Of a DNA stretch of 64,000 bases, positions 9,210 to 17,280 are shown one piece after another. Source of the DNA: DATFWC01 sp963777755. Its GTDB lineage: Bacteria > Pseudomonadota > Alphaproteobacteria > Rhizobiales > Xanthobacteraceae. The notes below the pieces were generated by a model. The model made no database searches, had not been told where the DNA came from, and was given only the letters and a program-made list of their open reading frames with translations. Positions within the stretch are counted from its first letter, which is position 1; each line of letters starts with the position of its first letter. The stretch is from the NCBI GenBank assembly GCA_963777755.1, contig CAVZSC010000001.1, positions 186,001 through 250,000 of the forward strand, read 5' to 3'. Both the position numbers and the translations under genes were made by a program.

Positions 9210-10181
9210 CTATCCCTGTCGGCCGATCGAGATCACCGCTTCGTCGGTGCGCTTGCCGTCACGATCCCAGAAGGTCTGGAAGTCCGGGCCGTCGAGATAG
9301 GCGAGCTCCTGGCCGGCATTGGCGAGCGCCTGTTTGAATTGCTCCGACTGCACCGCCTTGCCGATGGCCTCGCGCAGTGTCGTCACGACGGCCGCCGGTG
9401 TGCCTTTCGGCGCGAAGATCCCGACCCACAGATAGTATTCGACGTCGTAGCCGAGCTCCTTGAGGGTCGGCACGTCGGGCAGCACCTTTGAGCGCGTCGC
9501 GCCGAAACTCGCCAGCGGGCGCAGCTTGCCGGCTTTGACGTGCGGCAGCGTCGCCGACACCGATTGCGTGGTGACCTGGGCGTTGTTGCCGAGGATGGCG
9601 ACGATGGCAGGACCGCCGCCGGCGGTCGGCAGATGGCGCAGCCGCAACGGGCCGGTCGCCTTTTCCAGGTATGCCAGCGGCAGATGGCTCGCCCCATAGA
9701 GGCCGCCGGAGCTGAAGACGAGGCGATCCGGGTTGGCCTTGGCGTCGTCGACGAGCTCCTTCAGCGTTCGGAAGGGTTGCTGCTCGTTGACGAGGATCAG
9801 GACCGGATCGGCGATCAGTCGCGCCAGCGGAATGAAGTCGGCGCGCGTGACCTTGACCGGCCGGCCGAACAATTTGTCGACCTCGGCATAACCGGAAATG
9901 CCGGTATTGTGCGACAGCAGCGTGTATCCGTCGGGCCTGGCGGTGGCGGCGACCTGGGCCCCGACCTGTCCGGCGGCGCCGGCCTTGGTGTCGATCACGA
10001 CCGGCTGCTTGAGGATCGGCTCCAGCGCGCTCGCCAGTGGCCGGGTGACGATGTCATTGAGGCCGCCGGGCGGGAACGCGTTGATGATGGTGACCGCCCG
10101 CGACGGATAGGCGTCCTGCGCGAAGGCCGGTGCGGCAAGCGCCGTTGCGGCGCTGCCAATGACAAAATGGCGTCGATCCAT
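9210..10181 (-). CDS. tripartite tricarboxylate transporter substrate-binding protein (Bug/TctC family)
   Basis: 323 residues. The N-terminus MDRRHFVIGSAATALAAPAF is an export signal, with an RR that could also serve Tat, and cleavage is likely after AFA. The mature part has the Bug signature: YPSRAVTIINAFPPGGLND, then KPGA-like KAGAAGQVGAQ and PDGYTLL. Bug proteins are periplasmic binders of carboxylates, aromatic acids or other small acids that feed TctAB permeases or signal pathways. No TctA or TctB gene is in the window, so this is an orphan receptor like many in this protein class. It lies 46 bp downstream of a second Bug gene on the same strand, probably in one transcript. Confidence 0.93.
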   Translation of the reverse strand: MDRRHFVIGSAATALAAPAFAQDAYPSRAVTIINAFPPGGLNDIVTRPLASALEPILKQPVVIDTKAGAAGQVGAQVAATARPDGYTLLSHNTGISGYAEVDKLFGRPVKVTRADFIPLARLIADPVLILVNEQQPFRTLKELVDDAKANPDRLVFSSGGLYGASHLPLAYLEKATGPLRLRHLPTAGGGPAIVAILGNNAQVTTQSVSATLPHVKAGKLRPLASFGATRSKVLPDVPTLKELGYDVEYYLWVGIFAPKGTPAAVVTTLREAIGKAVQSEQFKQALANAGQELAYLDGPDFQTFWDRDGKRTDEAVISIGRQG

Positions 10182-10227
10182 GTCTCGCTCCCTTCAGCCG
10201 GGCGTTGCCCGAATTACACCGGCCCGG

Positions 10228-11211
10228 TCAGTTCGGCGCAATATTGGCCTCGCGGATGACCTTGGCAATCCGGTCGTAATCGCCATCGAGCTCGGCCTTG
10301 AATTCTGCGGGCGAATTGCCGACCGGCAGGAAGCCTTGGGCCGACAGCTGCGGGCGCAGGCCAGGGTCCTGCACGGCGGTTACGGCCGAACGGTGCAGCC
10401 GCTCGACGATGGAGGCGGGCGTGTCCTTCGGTGCGAGCAGGGCCATCCAGGTCTTGAACTCGTAGCCCGCGACGCCGGATTCCGCGACGGTCGGCACGTT
10501 CGGCAGGAGCGTCGAGCGCTGGCGCCCGGTGGTTGCGAGCACGCGCAGCTTGCCGTCGGGAAGGAACGGGGTTGCGACCGAGACGGCGGTGAAGATCAGC
10601 GGAACGACTCCGGCGACGACGTCGTTGAGCGCCGGCGTGACGCCGCGATAGGGCACGTGGGTGAGCTTGATGCCGTAGTGTGCCATCAGGAGCTCCATGG
10701 CGATCTGCTGGGCGCTGCCGACACCGCCCGAGGCGAAATCGATTGCCGCTGGCTTTTGCTTTGCGAGCGCGACGAGCTCGCCGATGGTTTTTGCAGGGAA
10801 GGCCGGATGGGCCACCAGCGCCCAGTCCAGCATCGCGAGCTGCGTGATCGGAGCAAGGTCGCTACGCGGATCGAACTTCGAGCTCTTGTTGAACAGCGGC
10901 GCATAGATGAGTTGGTTGTCGCCGGTGCCGAGGATGGTGTAGCCGTCGGGCGGTGCGCGCAGCACGCGGTCGATGCCGATCGCGCCCGACGCACCGGTGA
11001 CGTTCTCGGCGACGATGTGGCGGCCGAGATCGGTCGCCATCTTGCTCGCGACGAGGCGGCCGAGGACGTCGCCGGCGCTCGCCGCCGCGAGCGGCATCAC
11101 CAGGGTGATCCCGCGCGACGGATAGTCCGACGCACCCGGTCCCTGGGCGAGCGCAGGATTCATGACTGTGCCGACACACACCACGAGCGCGAGAAGCCCG
11201 CCCGGTCCCAT
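10228..11211 (-). CDS. second tripartite tricarboxylate transporter substrate-binding protein (Bug/TctC family)
   Basis: 327 residues from the ATG at 11211, preceded by AGGGAGG; the open frame reaches 11460 but that part is not supported. The signal peptide is MGPGGLLALVVCVGTVMNPA with cleavage near ALAQ. Bug features are YPSRGITLVMPLAAASAGDVL, NVTGASGAIG and PDGYTILGTGD, with the late block LLPNVPTVAESG. The protein is periplasmic and the ligand unknown. It differs clearly from its neighbour, so the pair is not a recent duplication. The gene follows the double-barrel protein and NHL-repeat genes in the same direction, suggesting a shared uptake and processing unit. Confidence 0.92.
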   Translation of the reverse strand: MGPGGLLALVVCVGTVMNPALAQGPGASDYPSRGITLVMPLAAASAGDVLGRLVASKMATDLGRHIVAENVTGASGAIGIDRVLRAPPDGYTILGTGDNQLIYAPLFNKSSKFDPRSDLAPITQLAMLDWALVAHPAFPAKTIGELVALAKQKPAAIDFASGGVGSAQQIAMELLMAHYGIKLTHVPYRGVTPALNDVVAGVVPLIFTAVSVATPFLPDGKLRVLATTGRQRSTLLPNVPTVAESGVAGYEFKTWMALLAPKDTPASIVERLHRSAVTAVQDPGLRPQLSAQGFLPVGNSPAEFKAELDGDYDRIAKVIREANIAPN

Positions 11212-11264
11212 CGAAGCCCTCCCTTGATGTTGTGTTTCCCTCGACGACTGTTCGATCGTTCGCG

Positions 11265-12002
11265 TCACCCGACCGGCGGCCAGATGCGCCGCCCGACAGT
11301 TGGCGAGCCGGGCGTGTGGATCGTGTAACGCACGATGCGCCCGGTCCACTCCTTCGGGTCGAGCGCGTGCGACTCGTGCGGCTCCTCGAAATTGGCGAGC
11401 CGCGCCTCGAGCGAGGTGAACTCGTACATGACCGCGTGCTTGGCCCAGCCGGCGACGCACAGGAGCTTGCGGCTGGCGATGCTGCCGGGCATCTGCGCCA
11501 TGTGCGGCAGGCGATATTGCGCGTACCAGCAGCCGAGGTCGAAATCGTCCGCGACGGTACGCGTGCGGAAGCTGCCCATCTGTATGGCGGGCGCCGGAGT
11601 CATCCCGGGCGCGCGCTCGCGCGCCGCCGGTCCGTTCACGCGGATCTCCTCCATGAAGATCGCCGGACGCACGCCCAAGCGCTTCGCCAGCATGTCGCGC
11701 GTGCGTTGCGGCGCCTCCTTCTCGACCTGCAGCACGAACGGATTGAGGAAGGTATGCGGCGAGGGCGCGCCCACCAGCATGAGGAACTGGCTTCCCGACC
11801 CGATCTCCTCACCCGGGCGCTCGATGATGTCGCCGACCTGGCGCATCTGCGGGCCGCCAACCTTGTTCTCGTAGTGGGCGACCCACGAGAAGCCCGGCCG
11901 CATCTTCAGCTCAGGCAAGTACTCGCCGTGCAGCCACCCGAGGAATTTTTCGCGGTCCTGATCCGCCAGATCGTACCACGTCGCCCAGATGCCCTGGTCC
12001 AT
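11265..12002 (-). CDS. uncharacterised protein with two predicted dimeric alpha/beta-barrel (EthD-like) repeats
   Basis: 245 residues from the ATG at 12002, which has GAGG nine bases upstream. A GTG at 12017 overlaps the upstream stop but has no usable spacing. The two halves look alike in order: WYDLADQDREKFLGWLHGEY then GFSWVAHYENK in the first, and GCWYAQYRLPHMAQMPG then VAGWAKHAVMYEF in the second. Both recall the ferredoxin-like barrel of EthD or DUF4286-type proteins. No signal peptide is present. A role in degradation or in handling an aromatic intermediate is possible by analogy only. It is closely coupled to the NHL-repeat gene upstream. Confidence 0.72.
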   Translation of the reverse strand: MDQGIWATWYDLADQDREKFLGWLHGEYLPELKMRPGFSWVAHYENKVGGPQMRQVGDIIERPGEEIGSGSQFLMLVGAPSPHTFLNPFVLQVEKEAPQRTRDMLAKRLGVRPAIFMEEIRVNGPAARERAPGMTPAPAIQMGSFRTRTVADDFDLGCWYAQYRLPHMAQMPGSIASRKLLCVAGWAKHAVMYEFTSLEARLANFEEPHESHALDPKEWTGRIVRYTIHTPGSPTVGRRIWPPVG

Positions 12003-12013
12003 ATCCAAAAGCC

Positions 12014-13078
12014 TCACTTCCTCACGTATTTCATCAGCCGCTTGGGGCCGACTTCCGCGCCGTAGACGTTGCCTGCCGTGTCGGCGGCGACGCCTTCGGC
12101 GGCGCTGGTGCCGGTGGTCTTCTCCACCGGATCGGGAATGAAGGCAGTGACGGTCCCGTCCCTTGCGCTGCCGATGCGAATCCCGCGCTTCCAGCCGTCA
12201 TGGTTCCGGGCGACCGACTCCGATTCGGAATCGGCGACATAGATGACGTCGTTCCTGTCGATGAAGAGGCCGCTCGGCCGGCTGAACTGGGTCCATTGGT
12301 CGAGCAGATTGCCGTCCTGATCGAAGATCTGGATGCGGTTGTTGTTGCGATCGCCGACGAACAGCCGCCCGCGCAAATCCATGGCGAGCGCGTGCGGGGT
12401 GTCGATCTCGCCCGGCCCCGAGCCTTTACGTCCCCAGGTCTTGATGAACCTGCCATCCCGGCTGAACTTCACGATGCGCGCGTTGGTCTCCCGCCCATGT
12501 CCGTCGCCGACGAAGATGTCGCCGTTCGGCGCGACCACTATGGCGGAGGGCGCATTGAATTCGTCCGGTCCGGCGCCGGCGACGCCCGCCTTGCCGAGCG
12601 TCAGCAGGAGCTTGCCGTCCGGGCTGAACTTGAACACCTGATGGCCCTTGCCGTCCTTGCCGAGGCCGTCGGTCACCCAGACGTTGCCTTCGCGATCGAC
12701 ATGCAGGCCGTGCGGGAACAGGAGCAGCCCGGCGCCGAAACTCTTCACCAGCGTGCCCGATGCATCGAACTTGAGGATCGGAGCGAGCGCCGAGCCGTCG
12801 CAGGCGAACGGGGTGCCGGGTTTCATCAGCGAGGGCGGCGCGAACGCGCCGCAGCGCTCGGCGACCCAGACGCTGGTGCCGTCGGGATCGATGTCGACAC
12901 CGCTGGTCGAGCCCCAGGAGCGTCCCTCGGGCAGCCTCGCCCAGTTCTCGATCGCCCGGTACGGGTTGGGCAGGTCGTTGGTCGGCGCGCTCGTCTGCGC
13001 TTGGCCGAGCCCGCCGATCGCCAGCATCATGAGGACTCCTGCACCGACGAGAGATCGCACGCGATCAGACGGTGACAT
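12014..13078 (-). CDS. secreted NHL-repeat beta-propeller protein
   Basis: 354 residues. A signal peptide covers residues 1-28 (VRSLVGAGVLMMLAIGG, ending GQAQ). The rest is a six-bladed-type propeller with repeated units such as FPHGLHVDREGNVWVTDG, NAPSAIVVAPNGDIFVGDG, TPHALAMDLRGRLFVGDR and RPSGLFIDRNDVIYVADS. It resembles peptidyl-alpha-hydroxyglycine alpha-amidating-lyase-like and SMP-30-like propellers, but catalytic residues cannot be assigned. It is likely periplasmic. Its stop lies 12 bases inside the region upstream of the next gene's ATG, so the two are probably co-transcribed. Similar propeller proteins recur at 56786 and 60230, again beside Bug genes. Confidence 0.87.
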   Translation of the reverse strand: MSPSDRVRSLVGAGVLMMLAIGGLGQAQTSAPTNDLPNPYRAIENWARLPEGRSWGSTSGVDIDPDGTSVWVAERCGAFAPPSLMKPGTPFACDGSALAPILKFDASGTLVKSFGAGLLLFPHGLHVDREGNVWVTDGLGKDGKGHQVFKFSPDGKLLLTLGKAGVAGAGPDEFNAPSAIVVAPNGDIFVGDGHGRETNARIVKFSRDGRFIKTWGRKGSGPGEIDTPHALAMDLRGRLFVGDRNNNRIQIFDQDGNLLDQWTQFSRPSGLFIDRNDVIYVADSESESVARNHDGWKRGIRIGSARDGTVTAFIPDPVEKTTGTSAAEGVAADTAGNVYGAEVGPKRLMKYVRK

Positions 13079-13189
13079 GAGGCGCCTCCCGGGATGCTCG
13101 CGGACTATTGCCGCGTGAATTCATGGGGAGACTAACAGGAAATTGCGCCCCGCTCGTTGCATTGACGGCATGCCTACCCCGACGTCTTC

Positions 13190-14401
13190 TCAGCCTTGCC
13201 CCTGCAGGAATTGAATGAGCAGCCGGCCCACGGCCTCGGGCTGCTCCTGCTGCACCCAATGTCCCGCCCCGTCCACCAGGTGAAGCCCCACCATTCGGGT
13301 GCACGCCTTGCTCTGCATGCTCTCCACCGCGCCGGGGGTCTGGTAGGTGCCCCAGTCGCTCTTGCCCGCGATGTACATGGACGGCACGTCGATGGTCCGG
13401 CCCGAGAACGTGTGCATCTCGGCCATGCTCTTTGTGTCCGTGCCGCGCCGTACCCGATACCCTTGCAGCGCGCCGGTGAACTCGGTGCGGGCGTATTCGG
13501 TCGCATACACGGCGACCTCGTCTTCGGTGAGCCACGTGCAGGCGGCGATCTCCGCCGCCGACGGCATGAATGGTGCGACGGTCGCCGCCATGCCCTTGTC
13601 GCGCTCCATGACGTAGTAGGTGGGGATCTTCGCCATCTCCCCGGCCGTGCGCGCCTTCAGCGGATGCGGCTTGTTCTGTGTCCAGTCGGCGCTCTTGTAG
13701 TGGTAGTAGGCGTGGAAGAAGGCGGCGAGCCCCTGCGGGGCATGCAGCATGTCGTCGTTCGCCCCGCGCGTGCGCTGGTAGTTCTGGTAGTACTTGCGCG
13801 GCACCGGAAGCTTCGCGAGCTCGGCGTCGAGTTCGTCGTCCGTCATCGCCGGCCGCGGCGGCGCCGCGCCGTTGGCGGTGTCGAACGGCAGGCTCGGCGG
13901 GCCGGGGAACGGCGAGCTCATCATCACCACCGAACGGAAGACGTCGGGCCGCACCAGCGCGCTCCACGCGGCGACCGGCGAGCCGGCATCGTGCCCCACC
14001 ACGACGGCGACCTGACGGTAGCCGAGCGCGAGGACGAGCCCGAGCGCATCGCGCACCATGTTGAGCATGCGGAAGGGATCGGGGTCGGCATCGTAGGAGC
14101 CGTCCCAGCCCATGGTGCGGCCATATCCGCGTTGATCGGGGGCGATCACGCGATAGCCGGCCGTCGCCAGCGGGAGCATCACCTTGCGCCAGCTGTAGGC
14201 GAGCTCCGGGAAGCCATGCAGCAGCAGCACTGCGGGCCGGCCCGCGGTCTCGTAGCCGGCTTCCAGAATGTGGACGGTCAGGCCGTTGACGTCGGCAATG
14301 CTGCGCGAGCGGATGCCGGCCGGCAGCGTGCCGTTCCCGTATGGCCCAAGCGCCGTCGCGTCGCTGCGCGCGGCGGCGGTGTGCGCGGGTGGAACGGTCA
14401 T
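13190..14401 (-). CDS. alpha/beta hydrolase of the epoxide hydrolase type
   Basis: 403 residues from the ATG at 14401, preceded by AGGAGAG. The core contains LLLHGFPELAYSWRKVM (HGFP oxyanion site, about residue 61), APDQRGYGRT, and VVGHDAGSPVAAW (about 134). The nucleophile is Asp in GHDAG, as in epoxide hydrolases and haloalkane dehalogenases rather than Ser esterases. The catalytic His is in DGAGHWVQQEQPE near the C-terminus. It is expected to open epoxides or remove halogen by an ester intermediate. No signal peptide is seen. It stands alone, 111 bp upstream of the NHL-repeat gene. Confidence 0.88.
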   Translation of the reverse strand: MTVPPAHTAAARSDATALGPYGNGTLPAGIRSRSIADVNGLTVHILEAGYETAGRPAVLLLHGFPELAYSWRKVMLPLATAGYRVIAPDQRGYGRTMGWDGSYDADPDPFRMLNMVRDALGLVLALGYRQVAVVVGHDAGSPVAAWSALVRPDVFRSVVMMSSPFPGPPSLPFDTANGAAPPRPAMTDDELDAELAKLPVPRKYYQNYQRTRGANDDMLHAPQGLAAFFHAYYHYKSADWTQNKPHPLKARTAGEMAKIPTYYVMERDKGMAATVAPFMPSAAEIAACTWLTEDEVAVYATEYARTEFTGALQGYRVRRGTDTKSMAEMHTFSGRTIDVPSMYIAGKSDWGTYQTPGAVESMQSKACTRMVGLHLVDGAGHWVQQEQPEAVGRLLIQFLQGQG

Positions 14402-14501
14402 GTCGCAGCTCTCCTATTTGGGCGGCATCGTTGCCGACCTGCCTTTTTCAGGCAACCATGACCAGCTACCTTGAGGTGGTCTGGGATGGGGGGAGGGCTC
14501 C

Positions 14502-14978
14502 ATGTTGCGCATCATGCTCGCAGGACTGATCGTGTCGGGTGCCGTGCTCCAGAGTGCGGCTCAGGTCAGCCTCAACGGCTGGGAAGTCGGGAAGAAGGAT
14601 GGAACCTGCGTCGCCTATCACGCCTACAAGGACAGGGAGGACGACAACGCCGCCAACGTCATCTCCTTCGGGCTCGTGAAGGCGCCCGACGGAGCGCAGG
14701 TCATGATCATCTCGCTGTTCTATGAAAAATGGAAGAACGACGGCGACGAGGAGGCGGACCTCCTGCTCGACAAGCGTCGTATTCTCGCGAGCGCCAAGTG
14801 GAAGATGCATGACAAGAACACGCTGGTGGGGACGTTCACCGGCGCCAAGCCGCTGATCGAAGGGCTGTCGAAAGCCAAGCAGATCGTGCTGCAGTTCAGC
14901 CCGCGCACGCGGGCGGTGTTCGACATGCCCGATCCGAGCCAGGCTCTCGGCGCGCTCCAGTACTGCCTCATGATGTAG
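14502..14978 (+). CDS. small secreted protein of unknown function
   Basis: 158 residues. A signal peptide MLRIMLAGLIVSGAVLQSAA is followed by a mature domain of about 138 residues starting QVSLNGWEVGKKDGTCVAYH. There are two cysteines in the mature part (about positions 38 and 155), which could pair in the periplasm. The ATG has GGGGAGGG eleven bases upstream. It is divergent from the epoxide-hydrolase gene and convergent with the aldolase/dehydrogenase gene. I do not recognise the family; the overall look (W then a single C, then alternating strands) is that of a small periplasmic beta protein. Confidence 0.75.
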   Translation: MLRIMLAGLIVSGAVLQSAAQVSLNGWEVGKKDGTCVAYHAYKDREDDNAANVISFGLVKAPDGAQVMIISLFYEKWKNDGDEEADLLLDKRRILASAKWKMHDKNTLVGTFTGAKPLIEGLSKAKQIVLQFSPRTRAVFDMPDPSQALGALQYCLMM

Positions 14979-15058
14979 CCCCCCGCCCAGCAGCGCCCGC
15001 GCGCCACGCGAAATTTCGAGTAGGACGGGACGGCAGCGCTCCGCCGGAACGTGCCCGC

Positions 15059-17119
15059 TCACCTGAGCACCGCCGCGATGTTGCCGCCGTCCACGGTGGT
15101 CACGTCGCCGGTGGTCTTCAGCGCCAGCGCCTGATGCAGGAAGGCGTCCGCCACGTCCTCGGCGGTCACCTCGCGTTGCAGCAGGTTGCCCGCCATGTAC
15201 TCCTTCTCGCTCAAGCCGCGGGCGCGCGAGCGTTCGGCGATCATCTCCGGGGTGAGCAGGCCCGAGCGCACGCGGTCGGCATTGACCGCGTTGGAGCGGA
15301 TGCCGGCCGCCCCGTAGTCGAGGGCGTACTGGCGCACCAGGAACAGGGTCGCCGCCTTGGGCAATCCGTACGGCCCGAAGCGCGGCCCCGGATTGATCGC
15401 CTGTTTCGACACGTTGAACAGAAGGCAGCCGCCTGTGCCCTGCGCCGACATGATGCGCACGGCGCTCTGCGCGACCCGCTGGTGGCCGTAGAAATTCACC
15501 TCGAAGCTCTGCTTGAGCACCGTCTCGTCGACCTCGCCGATCAGGCCCATCCAGGCGATCCCGGCGTTCGATATGGCGATGTCGACGCCGCCGAACGTCT
15601 CCACCACCCGCACGAAGGCGCCCACCACCGAGGCCGGCTCCGTGACGTCGCATTTCAGCGCGAGCGCCGAGCCGCCGATCTGTTTCGCCTGGGCAAGGGC
15701 TGCTTTCTGGTCGACGTCGAGCAGCGCCACCTCGGCGCCGGCAGCGGCGAAGGCGCGCGCCGTCGCCGCGCCGATCACGCCGCCGGCTCCGGTGATCACC
15801 GCGACCTGGCCCGCCAGCGGCTTTTCCGGCTCCTTGCCGAGCTTCGCCTGCTCGAGCGACCAGTACTCCATGTCGAACATGTCGGCTTCGTCGATCGACT
15901 CGAAGCGGCCGAGCGCCTCCGCATCGGTGATGGTCTTGACCGCCGCTTCGGCGAGGTCGGCGGCGACGCGCGCGTCCTTCTTGCTGCGCCCGAGCCCGAC
16001 CAGCCCGACGCCGGGGATCAGCACCACGCGCGGCAGCGGATCGAGCGGCCGCTTGCGCGGCGCGCAGCGCTCGTTGTGGCGCGCGAAATAGGCCCGGTAG
16101 CTCCCGACATAGGCGCGCGCCGACGCCTGCACGTCGCGCTTGAACGTCTCGAGCTTACCGTCCTCCGGCGGCGGCACGACCAGCGGCCAGTTCTTGGTGC
16201 GGATCGTGTGGTCCGGCGTCACCACGCCGGCTTGGCTGTAGCGCGTGACCTCGGCGCCATTGACGAAATTGAGGATCGCCGAGCCGGTGCGGAAGTCGAG
16301 GATGAGGCGGCGCCAGGCGCCTTCGTTGACGTCGTCCTTGAGGCTGCAGGCGCCGCGCACGATCGGCGCGATGTCGCTGTAGGCGGCGAGGCGCTCGGGC
16401 AGGGCGCGGGGGACGAACACCGCATTGCGTCGGCGCGTGAGCCGCGTCTCGGCGAGCGAGACCATCTCGATCATGCGCTCGTAGGCTTCCCGCGCGCTCG
16501 CGCCGAAGGTGAAGATTCCGTGCTTGTGCAGGATCAGGCCTTCGACGTCGCATTGCGCCTCGTAGATTTCGGCCGCCTTCCTGGCGAGGCCGAAGCCCGG
16601 CATGATGTACGGCACCATGCCCATGCGGCCGTCGTAGACCTCGGCGCAGATCTCCGGCCCATTCGGTTGGTCGACCAGGCTCAGGACCGCGTTGGCGTGG
16701 GTGTGATCGACGAAGGCGTGCGGCATGAACGCGTGCAGCAGCGTCTCGACCGACGGGTTGGGGGCCATCGGATCGATCAGGTTGGCGCGCTGGATCCGCA
16801 CCATCTCTTCGTCCGACAGCGCGTCGAGCGCGCGCAGCTTGCGCAAGGGTGCGAGCCTCACGGCGGGAAGGCCGGCGGGCTCGATCGTCGCCATGTCCCA
16901 GCCGCTGCCCTTGATGCAGAGGACCTCGGTTTCCTCGCCCACCAGATCGGCAACGCGCGTCTTGACGGAGGTGTTGCCGCCGCCGTGCAGCACCAGTTGC
17001 GGATCCTGGCCGAGGAGGCGGGTCGTATAGATGCGCAGGCTCAGATTGCTCCCGATGCCCAGCCTGGCATACTGATCGACGGCGGCTTGCGCCTCGCTAT
17101 CGACCCAGCGACTTTTCAT
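15059..17119 (-). CDS. bifunctional class II aldolase / short-chain dehydrogenase
   Basis: 686 residues. The N-terminal half is a class II aldolase/adducin domain: LVLHGGGNTSVKTRV (about 41-55) and the zinc-binding HAFVDHTHANAV (about 132). After residue about 435 comes a short-chain dehydrogenase: nucleotide loop VAVITGAGGVIGAATARAFA (the glycine pattern TGAGGVIG is slightly unusual), NAGIA, and catalytic YGLPK. The family includes the rhamnulose-1-phosphate aldolase/lactaldehyde dehydrogenase fusions of deoxysugar catabolism. Length fits the fusion family. No other sugar genes are nearby, so the substrate is unproven. The protein is cytoplasmic. Confidence 0.9.
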   Translation of the reverse strand: MKSRWVDSEAQAAVDQYARLGIGSNLSLRIYTTRLLGQDPQLVLHGGGNTSVKTRVADLVGEETEVLCIKGSGWDMATIEPAGLPAVRLAPLRKLRALDALSDEEMVRIQRANLIDPMAPNPSVETLLHAFMPHAFVDHTHANAVLSLVDQPNGPEICAEVYDGRMGMVPYIMPGFGLARKAAEIYEAQCDVEGLILHKHGIFTFGASAREAYERMIEMVSLAETRLTRRRNAVFVPRALPERLAAYSDIAPIVRGACSLKDDVNEGAWRRLILDFRTGSAILNFVNGAEVTRYSQAGVVTPDHTIRTKNWPLVVPPPEDGKLETFKRDVQASARAYVGSYRAYFARHNERCAPRKRPLDPLPRVVLIPGVGLVGLGRSKKDARVAADLAEAAVKTITDAEALGRFESIDEADMFDMEYWSLEQAKLGKEPEKPLAGQVAVITGAGGVIGAATARAFAAAGAEVALLDVDQKAALAQAKQIGGSALALKCDVTEPASVVGAFVRVVETFGGVDIAISNAGIAWMGLIGEVDETVLKQSFEVNFYGHQRVAQSAVRIMSAQGTGGCLLFNVSKQAINPGPRFGPYGLPKAATLFLVRQYALDYGAAGIRSNAVNADRVRSGLLTPEMIAERSRARGLSEKEYMAGNLLQREVTAEDVADAFLHQALALKTTGDVTTVDGGNIAAVLR

Positions 17120-17280
17120 CAGCTTCTCCTGCCAGTGCCGACGCCGGTACGTGCGTGTCCGCGCCTTGCCGCGACGTGAGCCGGCAACGCCGCCGGCTCA
17201 GCGTCGCAGCCATGTGGAAGAGCCCGTTGCCCAATGTGGCACAGGCCATGTCGCGAGAAGAGTAAAATCAGCGCGGCGCC

